A stretch of DNA of 39,111 nt from Acidimicrobiaceae bacterium (GTDB lineage: Bacteria > Actinomycetota > Acidimicrobiia > Acidimicrobiales > Palsa-688). Position 1 is the stretch's first letter, and the number at the start of each line of letters is the position of its first letter. This document shows, one piece after another, positions 14,367 through 22,097 of the stretch. The position numbers and the translations under genes are program-made. Under the pieces are notes generated by a model, which was given only the letters and a program-made list of their open reading frames with translations, was not told the origin of the DNA and did not search any database. The stretch lies in assembly GCA_003166025.1 (NCBI GenBank), contig PMWT01000236.1:1-39111 (forward strand), read 5' to 3'.

Positions 14367-16265
14367 CTAAAGGGGGGCCGGCGATGTACGGTACGACCGG
14401 TCGCCGCTGAGCCAGCGCACACAAAACGGGCCCAGCGTCAACAGGTGTTCTGCTTGGGGGTCGAGCAGGTCGACGACCGGCCCCAGGTCCAGGACGCCGA
14501 GGAGGGCTGGTGCGGCGTAGACGGTTTGATCGGAGACGTTCGCCAGCCCCAGCAAGGGACCGAAACGGGGGTGACGGCGAGCCCAGGCGAACACCCGCCG
14601 GTCGCCGCTGTCAATGACCTCGACCGTGCCGCTGCCGTGCAAGGCCCGGCACGACTTGCGGGCGATGGCCAGGCGGCGGAAGCCGGCCCATACGGCCCCG
14701 GCCACGGTTTGGATGTCATGGCGCTCGGCCACCCGGTCCTCGTCCATCGCCGGGCGGTGGTTCCAACGGCTGTCACCGGCACGCTGCGGGTCGAGCTGAT
14801 GCCTCTTGTCATCCCCGAGCCCGAGCTCGTCGCCCATGTAGATCATGGGCACCCCTCCGAAACCGAAGGCGAGAGCGTAAAGCAACAACAGGCGAGCGAT
14901 GCCGTTGTCGACCTGTACGTCATCACCCGCCTCCAACCCGGCGGCGACGCCACTGAGGGTGGAGGCCATGCCGCAGGTACGCTCGTCACCGGTCTGGGGG
15001 TTGGCTGAGAAGGCGGTACCGCGACCGAACGACAGGGGGAAATCGCCCCGGTAAAACTCAGCCAGGAAGCGGCGGTGAGCGGCGCCGTCCAAGCCCACGG
15101 CGGCCGCGTCCCGGTCGGAAACGGCCCAGCCGATGTCGTCGTGGCAACGCACGTATGTGAGCCACGTCGTCCCTGGAGGCGGTTGGGGTAGCCGGGCCAG
15201 AGCGGTCGTGGCCAGGGTGGAGTCGCGGCTGGCGAGCATGGACCATCCCTGCACCATGAGCTGGTTGTGGTAAGCCAGCTGGCACTCGCGCCGCTGGCGT
15301 TCATGCTCGCCCAGGTAAGGGACCAGGTCGTCCGGGCCGACGATGGCTTCGGCCAGCAGGATGCTGGCCGGGGCGGCGATCCCCAGCGCGGCTCGCAGCG
15401 CCTGGGCGATCAGGTGGGCCTCGGGTTGGTTCTGGCAGTTAGTGCCCAGGCGCTTCCATGTAAATGCCACGGCGTCGAGCCGGATGATGTCTACGCCCAA
15501 GTTGGCCAGGTGCAGCAGGACGTCGGTCATTTCCAGCAGGACATCCGGGTTGGCCCAGTTGAGATCCCACTGGAAGTCCCTGAATGTTGTCCACACCCAC
15601 GCCTGCATCTCCTCCACCCAGGTGAAGTTGCCCGGCGACATTGTGGGGAAGACCTCGGGCAGGGTCGCTTCGTAGGCATCGGGCACGGTGCGGTCGGCGA
15701 AGGCCAGGTACAGGCCACGGTGGTAGGCGGATCCCAGGCGGGCCTGGACCGCCCACTGGTGCTCGGAGCTGGTGTGGTTCATGACCAGGTCGAGACAGGT
15801 GCTGATGCCGGCGTCATGCAGGGAACCGATCAGTCCTTCGAGGTCGGCCAGGGTGCCCAGACGGGGATCAGGGTTGCGGTAGTCGTCTATGGCGTAGCCA
15901 CCGTCGCTGTCACCGGCCCTGCTGTGAAGTACCGACATCAGGTGCAGGACATCAACACCCAGCTCGCGCAGGTAACCGATGCGCCGGCCAATACCTTGTA
16001 GGTCTCCTCCGAAACGGTTGGCATAGGCGGCGTAACCCACCCGACCCGGTCGCAGGTACCACTCGGGGTCCCGTTCGCGACGGCGGTCGAGGGCAACCAG
16101 GGCCGCGCCACGGGCACGGGCGGAGGCGGTGGCCCGGGCCACCACGGCCGTATGAACGGCCCGTGCCTGTTGCGGGTACAGGCCGGCCAAAGCAGAGGCG
16201 AGGTCGTCGTGCCAATCCTTGGCCCGGGCGTCGATTTCATTGTCGGTCAAGGTCTCTTTGGTCAC
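14367..16265 (-). CDS. Amylosucrase (GH13 subfamily 4)
   Basis: The 632-residue cytoplasmic enzyme is predicted to transfer glucose from sucrose to an alpha-1,4-glucan and release fructose. It has no signal peptide. An N-terminal helical domain (about 1-85) precedes the (beta/alpha)8 barrel. Visible hallmarks are SDGGYAIDDYRNPDPRLGT, MNHTSSEHQWA, the nucleophile in RLDAVAFTWK (Asp264), the acid/base in LLAEAIVGP (Glu306), the transition-state residues RCHDDIGW (His375-Asp376), and DSRWNHRP, whose Arg corresponds to the sucrose-binding Arg of the Neisseria enzyme. DAVAFTWK and HDDIGW are much closer to amylosucrase than to ordinary amylase or trehalose synthase. Sucrose phosphorylase or sucrose hydrolase activity cannot be excluded. 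The GTG at 16265 follows a perfect 20-bp hairpin that separates it from the permease gene. Confidence 0.88.
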   Translation of the reverse strand: MTKETLTDNEIDARAKDWHDDLASALAGLYPQQARAVHTAVVARATASARARGAALVALDRRRERDPEWYLRPGRVGYAAYANRFGGDLQGIGRRIGYLRELGVDVLHLMSVLHSRAGDSDGGYAIDDYRNPDPRLGTLADLEGLIGSLHDAGISTCLDLVMNHTSSEHQWAVQARLGSAYHRGLYLAFADRTVPDAYEATLPEVFPTMSPGNFTWVEEMQAWVWTTFRDFQWDLNWANPDVLLEMTDVLLHLANLGVDIIRLDAVAFTWKRLGTNCQNQPEAHLIAQALRAALGIAAPASILLAEAIVGPDDLVPYLGEHERQRRECQLAYHNQLMVQGWSMLASRDSTLATTALARLPQPPPGTTWLTYVRCHDDIGWAVSDRDAAAVGLDGAAHRRFLAEFYRGDFPLSFGRGTAFSANPQTGDERTCGMASTLSGVAAGLEAGDDVQVDNGIARLLLLYALAFGFGGVPMIYMGDELGLGDDKRHQLDPQRAGDSRWNHRPAMDEDRVAERHDIQTVAGAVWAGFRRLAIARKSCRALHGSGTVEVIDSGDRRVFAWARRHPRFGPLLGLANVSDQTVYAAPALLGVLDLGPVVDLLDPQAEHLLTLGPFCVRWLSGDRSYRTSPAPL

Positions 16266-16308
16266 AGCTTGTCAGTTAACGGGCCGTCATCCCAGCAGGT
16301 ACCCGGGG

Positions 16309-16354
16309 CCGCTATCGTCTACGAGCCCGAGGCCGGGCTCGTAGACGATAGCGG
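16309..16354 (-). terminator. Perfect 20-bp hairpin between permease and amylosucrase genes
   Basis: The arms 16309-16328 and 16335-16354 are exactly complementary over 20 bases with a 6-base loop (GAGGCC). The hairpin starts six bases after the permease stop codon and ends 43 bases before the amylosucrase GTG. There is no T run. It may terminate or attenuate transcription, or protect the upstream mRNA from 3' decay. It is by far the strongest hairpin I found. Confidence 0.7.
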
Positions 16355-16360
16355 AACAGT

Positions 16361-17206
16361 TCATCCCTTTACCGCTCCCGCGGTCAGCCCGGAGACGACC
16401 GACTTGCGGAACACGAGCACCAGGATGGCGATGGGTACCACGGCGACCACGCTGGCGGCAAATATTGTGCCGTAGGGAACGGTGAACTGGGACCCGAACG
16501 TGGCGATCCCCACCGGGATGGTGCGGAAGTTGTTCTCGATGTTGAACGACAACGCCATCAAGAACTCCGTCCAGCAGGCGGTGAAAGTGAACACACCGGC
16601 CGTAAAGATGCCCGGTTTCACCTGGGGGACGATTACCGACACTAATGTGCGGACCGGTCCCGCCCCATCGACGCGGGCGCTCTCCTCCATCGACATCGAG
16701 ATCCCGAGGAAGTAATTACGCAGGATCCATATGGCGAAGGGAAGGTTGAAGGCGGTGTACGGAAAGATGAGCGCCTCGTAGCTGTTGAGCCAACCCAGGT
16801 CACGCATGATCAGGTAAAGCGGGGCGATCACGGCGATCTGGGGGAACACCGAGATCATGAGCAGGGTGACCATCATCGGGTACTTGCCCCGCACTGGTAG
16901 GCGCCCCAACGCGTAACCGGCCAGGATGCCCAGGACGAGCACGAGGGTGGTGGCGCAGCAGGCAACTATGAGGGAGTTGAGGATGTAGCGGCCGAACGTG
17001 TAGTCGCCGAAGGCGACTTGATAATTGGACGTAGTGACCGGGATCGGGAAGTACTGCGGCGGGCTCGACCCCACGCTGGCGGTCGTCTTGAAGCTCGAGG
17101 CCACCAGCCAGTACATGGGCAGGAGCACGAACAGGGCGATCAGGAGGGAAAAGAAGTTAACCCAGTTGACCCAGCGCCTCCAACCATGACGGGTGCGGTT
17201 ACGCAT
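16361..17206 (-). CDS. Sugar ABC transporter permease, MalG type
   Basis: The 281-residue inner-membrane permease is of the carbohydrate uptake (CUT1) family. It has about six hydrophobic segments, starting with a basic N-terminus (RNRTRHGWRRW) and FFSLLIALFVLLPMYWLVA. The cytoplasmic EAA loop that contacts the ATPase is at about 174-196 (EESARVDGAGPVRTLVSVIVP). Its ATG at 17206 overlaps the stop of the other permease gene by eight bases, so the two are coupled and probably form a heterodimer. The nearest relatives by pattern are maltose/trehalose-type permeases; the substrate is inferred only from the neighbouring amylosucrase. Confidence 0.93.
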   Translation of the reverse strand: MRNRTRHGWRRWVNWVNFFSLLIALFVLLPMYWLVASSFKTTASVGSSPPQYFPIPVTTSNYQVAFGDYTFGRYILNSLIVACCATTLVLVLGILAGYALGRLPVRGKYPMMVTLLMISVFPQIAVIAPLYLIMRDLGWLNSYEALIFPYTAFNLPFAIWILRNYFLGISMSMEESARVDGAGPVRTLVSVIVPQVKPGIFTAGVFTFTACWTEFLMALSFNIENNFRTIPVGIATFGSQFTVPYGTIFAASVVAVVPIAILVLVFRKSVVSGLTAGAVKG

Positions 17207-18143
17207 TGGGCGTCTCCTTTCCTACCTGGGCCTTGAAGACCCGCAGGAACACCAAGGACATCACCAACACGATCAAAGCGGTGCTGGTGGCCACGGCCGT
17301 CCCCGGACCGAAGTCCAAGTCGGTGAACATGGTGTTATAGGCCAGCATGGCCAGGGACTCGGTGGAGGTGCCCGGGCCTCCGGTGGTGAGCACGTACGGG
17401 AGGTCGAACAAACCGAACGCCTGTAGGACCCGGAACAACACGGCGATGCCGAGCGTCGGGCGCAGCAGCGGCAAGGTTACGCGCCAGAAGGTCTTCCACC
17501 CGCCGGCCCCGTCGACCTCAGAGGCCTCAAACAGCTCGGTAGGGATCATGACCAGTCCGGCGAGAACGATTATGGTCACAAACGGGGTGGTCTTCCAGAT
17601 GTCGGCCACCATAAGAGCGATGGTGGCCGAAAACGGGTGCCCCAGCACGTTGGGGAAGAGGCCTTCCAGCAGGCCGTAGCTGGAGTTGTAGATGTACCCC
17701 CACAGCTCGGCGGAGACCACCGTGATCAACGACCAGGGTATGAGCAAAAGGGCCATCATCGGCCCGCGTCCGCCGGTGAGCCGTTCCAGCACCAGGGCGA
17801 AGAGCGTGCCCAGGACGATCTCAGACAGCACCGTCACCACCGTGTAGAGGGTGGTAAACCACAAAGCGTGGTGCCACAGGGCGGCTTTTATGACGATGGA
17901 GTAATTGGACGCGGTAAGGCCGCTGAAGCTGAAGCCCGAACCGGAGACGTTCACCTTCTCGAACGAGACGATGATGGAAAAAAGAATGGGGAAAATCGTA
18001 AAGGCCGCGATCACAATCAAGGCCGGGGCAGAAAAGCCCCAGCCCAGGCGAGCCAGGTTGCGGCGGATCAAGTCCTCGTGGCTCACCCGTGGGGGCCCGG
18101 GGAGCGTGGCCGGCGGGCCAGGCGCTATCTCGGTAGGTGCCAA
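17199..18143 (-). CDS. Sugar ABC transporter permease, MalF type
   Basis: The 314-residue CUT1 permease has a Pro-rich cytoplasmic head (1-25), a first helix at about 38-60 (SAPALIVIAAFTIFPILFS), further helices and the EAA loop at about 206-226 (EASEVDGAGGWKTFWRVTLP). The start is a TTG at 18143 with a strong GAGGAGG ribosome site five bases upstream. It follows the binding-protein gene after a 15-bp hairpin. It lacks the large periplasmic insertion of E. coli MalF, as is usual outside enterobacteria. No ATP-binding subunit gene lies nearby. Confidence 0.93.
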   Translation of the reverse strand: MAPTEIAPGPPATLPGPPRVSHEDLIRRNLARLGWGFSAPALIVIAAFTIFPILFSIIVSFEKVNVSGSGFSFSGLTASNYSIVIKAALWHHALWFTTLYTVVTVLSEIVLGTLFALVLERLTGGRGPMMALLLIPWSLITVVSAELWGYIYNSSYGLLEGLFPNVLGHPFSATIALMVADIWKTTPFVTIIVLAGLVMIPTELFEASEVDGAGGWKTFWRVTLPLLRPTLGIAVLFRVLQAFGLFDLPYVLTTGGPGTSTESLAMLAYNTMFTDLDFGPGTAVATSTALIVLVMSLVFLRVFKAQVGKETPNA

Positions 18144-18166
18144 TATGTCCTCCTCGGCGTGGCGGG

Positions 18167-18202
18167 AGGGCCGCCGGTGGCACTGAGGCCACCGGCGGCC
18201 CT
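18167..18202 (-). terminator. Perfect 15-bp hairpin between binding-protein and permease genes
   Basis: The arms 18167-18181 and 18188-18202 are exactly complementary over 15 bases with the loop ACTGAG. The hairpin lies 11 bases after the binding-protein stop codon and 23 bases before the permease TTG. Such intercistronic hairpins are known to stabilise the binding-protein part of malE-malF-like mRNAs or to act as leaky terminators, giving more binding protein than permease. Confidence 0.65.
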
Positions 18203-18213
18203 CACCTGTTGTT

Positions 18214-19569
18214 TTACAGGCCGCTCGAGCCGAGAGCGGCTGACAATTGGCTGGCCATGTCGCTGGCTGCCTTGCTCGGGCTGGTCGATCCGGCCAGGGC
18301 CGAGTTCATATTGGTGTAGATGGCTTGGGAAATCTTAGGGTAGTTGGGGTTCTGCGCCGGGCGGGGGACGAGCCTCGTCTTGGCCAAGACGGCGAAGGGG
18401 GGGTTGAGCCGCGCTACGGCGGGGTTGGCCCGCACGGCGGCGTTAGTGGGGATCTCCGAGAACTGGGTAGCCATAACTGTCTCGGCTGCTGTCCCTGTCA
18501 TGTAGTTGATGAAGGCGGTGTCGGCGCTGACGCTCTTCGAATGGGGGTTGATGTAGAGGTTCCAGCCCCCGATGTTGGAGTAGCCCGGGTACGCCTCGCC
18601 ACCGGTAAAGGTCGGTAGCGGGGCAACTCCCACTTTGCCAATAACGTCAGAGCCCTTGGCCTGGGCGGCCGCGTACTGGTAATCCCAGTTGCGTATGAAG
18701 GCGGCGTCCCCGTCTTGGAAGGCGGCGGCCGCTTCGGGCTCTTGGAACGTGTCCACCGCCTGGGGCGAGGCTCCCGAAGTGACCAAGCCGCGCATGAAGG
18801 TGAGGACCTTGGTCACGTCGGCGACGTTCAGCACCGAGGCGCTGTCGCTGGCGTTGAGCACTTGGCCGCCGGTGTCGGCGTAGTACTCCATGAAGTCGCA
18901 GGTGCCGCCCTCGTAGGCGTCGCCTTCCCACACGAAGCCGTACTTGACCTTATTGGCTTTGACCAGGGTGACGGCGTCTGTCTGCAGCTGCTGCCACGTC
19001 GTGGGCACGGCCATGCCGGCCGCCTTCAACAGGTCGGTGCGGTAGTAGAGGAAGCCCTGGTCCTGGAAGAAGGGCGCCCCGTAAACCTGCCCGTTGTAGG
19101 TGGCACCAGCCACCAAGCCGGAGGCGAAGCGAGAGAAGAAGCTCTTGGGCATGACCTTGGTGAGCGAAAGGGCCAAAGAGTGGGCCCCGAACTGACCGGG
19201 CCAGATGACGTCGCCCATGAACACGTCAGGCGTGTTGGCGCCACCGGAGATGGTGGTCACGAGGTCGGCCCGGTTGGTGTCGGTGTCGGTGGGAGCTGTC
19301 TGCAGGTTGACCTTAATGTTGGGATAGGCCTTTTCGAAGTCGGCGATCAGTACCTTGCGCAGGTCCGGCCCGCTGGTCGATATGGGGCTGGCCCACCAGG
19401 TGATGGTGGTCACGGACGAAGCGTTCTTGGCGGTGGCCGAGGCGGTGGGTGCGGCGGCGAAGGCGGCCACGCTCATGGCGATAGCAGATGTTGCCAGGAT
19501 CCGGGAACCGGTGGTCCTGCGCGGCGCGCCCTTACGCCTAGCTGGGCTCTTCATTAGCAAAGGCTTCAT
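18214..19569 (-). CDS. Extracellular sugar-binding protein of ABC importer
   Basis: The 451-residue family 1 solute-binding protein captures the sugar outside the membrane. The N-terminus is a long basic signal (SPARRKGAPRRTTGSR) plus hydrophobic stretch ending near PTASATA. The Arg pair is Tat-like, and there is no lipobox Cys, although binding proteins of Gram-positive importers are usually lipoproteins. The mature part shows TTITWWASPISTSG, DVFMGDVIWPGQFG, GAPFFQDQGFLYYRTDLLK and GYSNIGGWNLYINPHSK, patterns shared with maltose/trehalose-type binding proteins. The ATG at 19569 has AAAGGAG and AAAGG ribosome-like sites upstream. It lies 77 bases after lacI and before the two permeases. The ligand is not certain; sucrose or another glucoside is inferred. 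Confidence 0.93.
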   Translation of the reverse strand: MKPLLMKSPARRKGAPRRTTGSRILATSAIAMSVAAFAAAPTASATAKNASSVTTITWWASPISTSGPDLRKVLIADFEKAYPNIKVNLQTAPTDTDTNRADLVTTISGGANTPDVFMGDVIWPGQFGAHSLALSLTKVMPKSFFSRFASGLVAGATYNGQVYGAPFFQDQGFLYYRTDLLKAAGMAVPTTWQQLQTDAVTLVKANKVKYGFVWEGDAYEGGTCDFMEYYADTGGQVLNASDSASVLNVADVTKVLTFMRGLVTSGASPQAVDTFQEPEAAAAFQDGDAAFIRNWDYQYAAAQAKGSDVIGKVGVAPLPTFTGGEAYPGYSNIGGWNLYINPHSKSVSADTAFINYMTGTAAETVMATQFSEIPTNAAVRANPAVARLNPPFAVLAKTRLVPRPAQNPNYPKISQAIYTNMNSALAGSTSPSKAASDMASQLSAALGSSGL

Positions 19570-19589
19570 TATTTTGCCTTTCTCCTTTC

Positions 19590-19605
19590 ATTTGGTGTCT
19601 CAAAT
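19590..19605. promoter_or_regulatory. Inverted repeat in the leader of the binding-protein gene
   Basis: ATTTG-GTGTCT-CAAAT, with 5-bp arms, lies 21-36 bases upstream of the binding-protein ATG in the 77-base lacI gap. It could be a weak operator or hairpin. It does not resemble the CAAGCGCTTG cores upstream of lacI. Confidence 0.2.
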
Positions 19606-19646
19606 CCAATGCTGTTCGGGGGCTACGGGGTCGCCCTGACGGACGT

Positions 19647-20837
19647 TTACGTTGCCAGCGGGTGCTGGCTTCTCCTTTCTTTCTTGTCCCTCGCCGGCTG
19701 TGAGGAGAGGGCGCGGGGTAGGAGCCTGGTGCGGCCCTTGGAGGGGCCGTCCCTTTCTCCGCCGTTCTTGTCCGTGGCCACGCGGTCGCCGCGGGCCCGG
19801 CCGGGTGCCGGCGACCACGGGTGCTCGGGCCCGAGTACCGCGGTCGTGCCCCGCACGACCAGCCGGGTAGGGGCCCGGAGCTGTTTCGCGGGCACGTCGC
19901 CAGGCCGGGACACAGCGCGAATGAGCTGCTCGGCGATCTGGCGGCCCTGGTCGCGGACGTCTTGGGAGATTGTGGTGAGATCGAAATATTCGGCCATGGG
20001 GTGGTCGTCGAAGCCGACCAGGGAAATGTCGGCCGGTACCCGAAGGCCCACGCGCCGCAGTGCCCGCAGGGCGCCGAAGGCCATCTCATCGGATTCGGCG
20101 AAGATGGCCGTGGGCAGCCGGCTGCGGCCGAGTAGCTGGACAGTGGCGTCGTCACCGCCCCCGATGGTGAAGTCCCCGTGCACTTCCAGATCCAGGTCAG
20201 GGGGGACACCGGCCGTTTCTAACGCGACGCGGTAACCGACACGACGGTGCACGGGCACCGTGAAGTGCATGGGCTCGTCGGGGGCACCCGATATCAGCCC
20301 GATCCGTCTGTGGCCCAGGTTCAAGAGGTGGCGGACGGCGGTGGCGGCGGCTTCCACGTCGTCGATCCGGATGCTGGAAAAGCCCTCTACGTCCGTCCCT
20401 ACCATGCACACCGGGACGTCGAGCGCCCTTACGGCGTCGACCTCGGGGTCGGTCAGAGCCAACGTGACCAGCAGCACGCCATCGACCCGCTTGCGCAGGA
20501 GGCCGGAGGAGAAGTAGCCCTGACGGGTCTCGGTATCGCCCAAATGGTGGACCAACAGGTCGAGCCCGGCTTCGCGCACCACCTGCTCGACCCCGCCGAG
20601 CAGTTCGGCAAAAAACCACCTAGTCAGGTTGGGCATCACTATGGCCACCGTGCCCGTGCGCCCCGTAGCCAGGCGAGAGGCGGCCGGCGAAACGCTATAG
20701 CCAAGCTGTTCGGCGGCGGCTCTGACGCGCTCTGTCGTCTTGGCCGACACGCCACCGGCATCACGCAGGGACCGGGACACGCTCGAAGGGGAAACGCCGG
20801 CCAAGCTGGCTACCTCCTCAATAGTCGCCTTGGTCAT
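19647..20837 (-). CDS. LacI-family transcriptional regulator
   Basis: The 396-residue regulator has an N-terminal helix-turn-helix (KATIEEVASLAGVSPSSVSRSLRD) and hinge helix (SPAASRLATG). A periplasmic-binding-protein-like sensor domain follows (TVAIVMPNLTRWFFAELLGG, DGVLLVTLAL, HRRIGLISGAPDEP, PTAIFAESDEMAFGALRALR, SLVGFDDHPMAEYFDLTTI). About 50 residues of a charged tail (after TRLVVRGTTAVLG) exceed the usual LacI length and look disordered. The ATG at 20837 precedes the HTH by only three residues; 28 codons upstream are open but not protein-like. Two CAAGCGCTTG cores lie upstream, fitting autoregulation. The gene leads the ABC importer and amylosucrase genes on the same strand, so it very likely senses their sugar. 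Confidence 0.94.
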   Translation of the reverse strand: MTKATIEEVASLAGVSPSSVSRSLRDAGGVSAKTTERVRAAAEQLGYSVSPAASRLATGRTGTVAIVMPNLTRWFFAELLGGVEQVVREAGLDLLVHHLGDTETRQGYFSSGLLRKRVDGVLLVTLALTDPEVDAVRALDVPVCMVGTDVEGFSSIRIDDVEAAATAVRHLLNLGHRRIGLISGAPDEPMHFTVPVHRRVGYRVALETAGVPPDLDLEVHGDFTIGGGDDATVQLLGRSRLPTAIFAESDEMAFGALRALRRVGLRVPADISLVGFDDHPMAEYFDLTTISQDVRDQGRQIAEQLIRAVSRPGDVPAKQLRAPTRLVVRGTTAVLGPEHPWSPAPGRARGDRVATDKNGGERDGPSKGRTRLLPRALSSQPARDKKERRSQHPLAT

Positions 20838-20926
20838 CCCACCCCTCCCCGGTTGGCTCCCCCTAAGCCCAGCCCTCCCCGAGCCGGGCACCCCGAAGGG
20901 CGATGGTAGCCAACGGCCCAACGCTG

Positions 20927-20940
20927 CGCAAGCGCTTGCG
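20927..20940. promoter_or_regulatory. LacI-family operator 1, 14-bp palindrome
   Basis: CGCAAGCGCTTGCG is a perfect palindrome whose central CAAGCGCTTG contains the AAnCGnTT type core recognised by many LacI/GalR regulators. It lies 90 bases upstream of the lacI start. Its core is repeated exactly at 20996-21005. Confidence 0.8.
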
Positions 20941-20995
20941 GTAACTTTTTCTGAGGATTTTGGCTAGCCCGGCTCAACCGGTGCCAAACATGGCC

Positions 20996-21005
20996 CAAGC
21001 GCTTG
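20996..21005. promoter_or_regulatory. LacI-family operator 2, same CAAGCGCTTG core
   Basis: Second identical 10-bp palindromic core, centred 67 bp from the first, followed by CG so that 12 bases (CAAGCGCTTGCG) match operator 1. Two sites with this spacing would allow looping or cooperative binding by a tetramer or two dimers. Confidence 0.75.
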
Positions 21006-21179
21006 CGTGATCATCGCTACCTTGTGCACCGGAAGCTCAAGCGGGGCCACCGCCGGCTGTGCCTCGGGCCCCCAGCCGCGACGCGGGCCCGCCAGAAGTT
21101 GGCCGCGTCGTACCCCACGACGGAATACCTACCCGTTATCTGCCCACCTAAGCCGGGGCCTGCTCTACTGGGGCCTGGT

Positions 21180-22097
21180 CTAACCGGCTCTCGAGGCAGC
21201 CGTACCCTCCACCTGGTTTTCGCTCAGCTCCCAAAGCCGCGCCCCGACGCCCTCCACGGCGGCGCCGGCCGGCACCGGGACCTTCTTTCTGTCGAAGTAG
21301 AAGCCACCACTTTCCAGTACGGCACCGGGCGCCTCGGCCAGCCATACCAGCGTCTCGGCGCCCTTGGCGGGAGAACGGGAGAACGGCTTTATGATCATCA
21401 TGGCCAGGTTCATCAAAGCCCCATTGTTGTGGTTGAACTTGGTGGCAACGGTCCCGGGATGGAAACTGTAAGCAGTGACGCCCGAGCCCTGTAGGCGCCG
21501 GGCCAGTTCGGACGTGAACACGATGTTGGCCAGTTTTGTTTGGCCATAGCGGCGGAACCCGCGCCCCGAACCGACCCCATGGCTGTAGGCGCCGGCACCG
21601 TCGGGGTCATCGAAGGGGATCTGGGCATTTTTGGCCGCGTCCGACGCCGTCGTTATGACCCGGGCAGGAGCCGAAAGGCGCAGTTTCTCCGATAACAGCG
21701 CCGTCAACAGGAACGGCGCCAGATGGTTCACGGCCCACGTCTTTTCGATGCCGTCCACGGTCAATTGCCGGGAGGCAAAAAGCGCCCCGGCGTTGTTCAC
21801 GAGGATATCTACGCGGTCGTAGCGTGAGCCGATCTCCGCCGCCAGCCGGCGGACGTCGGCCTGCGAGCTGAGGTCGGCCACCACCACGTCGACCACCCCC
21901 CCAGAGCTCGCGGCGCGGGCGCGGGCGGCCGCCGCCTCCCCTCGGTCCTTGTCCCGTGCCACCAGGGCCAGGTTGGCGCCCCGGGCGGCGAGAGCCTCGG
22001 CTGCCGCCAAGCCGATCCCATTGGTGCCGCCGGTAACGACGACCCGCTTACCGGCCACTGCGTTGTTTGGCCCAGGCTCCATCTGCTTTGCCTCCAT
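21180..22097 (-). CDS. Short-chain dehydrogenase/reductase
   Basis: The 305-residue NAD(P)-dependent oxidoreductase has the classical SDR Rossmann motif TGGTNGIG (22-29), VADLSS, the structural NNAG (101-104), catalytic Ser152 (VITTASDAA) and Tyr184-x-x-x-Lys188 (YGQTK). The HPGTVATKF segment and overall pattern place it with retinol dehydrogenase/WW-domain-oxidoreductase-like SDRs, for which the true bacterial substrate is normally unknown. The ATG at 22097 follows GGGGAG and overlaps the end of the DUF6167-like gene by 50 bases; an ATG at 22082 after GGAGG is also possible. Overlap suggests it is co-transcribed with the rarA group. The link to the sugar operon downstream is unclear. Confidence 0.9.
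   Translation of the reverse strand: MEAKQMEPGPNNAVAGKRVVVTGGTNGIGLAAAEALAARGANLALVARDKDRGEAAAARARAASSGGVVDVVVADLSSQADVRRLAAEIGSRYDRVDILVNNAGALFASRQLTVDGIEKTWAVNHLAPFLLTALLSEKLRLSAPARVITTASDAAKNAQIPFDDPDGAGAYSHGVGSGRGFRRYGQTKLANIVFTSELARRLQGSGVTAYSFHPGTVATKFNHNNGALMNLAMMIIKPFSRSPAKGAETLVWLAEAPGAVLESGGFYFDRKKVPVPAGAAVEGVGARLWELSENQVEGTAASRAG

Larger units (their letters stand above)
20838..21179. other. 342-base control region between lacI and the SDR gene
   Basis: No gene is supported here. It holds two LacI-type operators (20927-20940 and 20996-21005) in its middle and probably the promoter of the sugar operon. The rest is GC-rich; a short inverted repeat AGCCGG/CCGGCT flanks a 28-base spacer just after the SDR gene and might help end that transcript. 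No clear sigma-70 hexamers were found. Confidence 0.5.

Noticed and set aside
21003-21494. Plus-strand open frame beside the LacI operators
   Set aside because: Its second half is antisense to the SDR gene and the first part has no ribosome site or recognisable motif.
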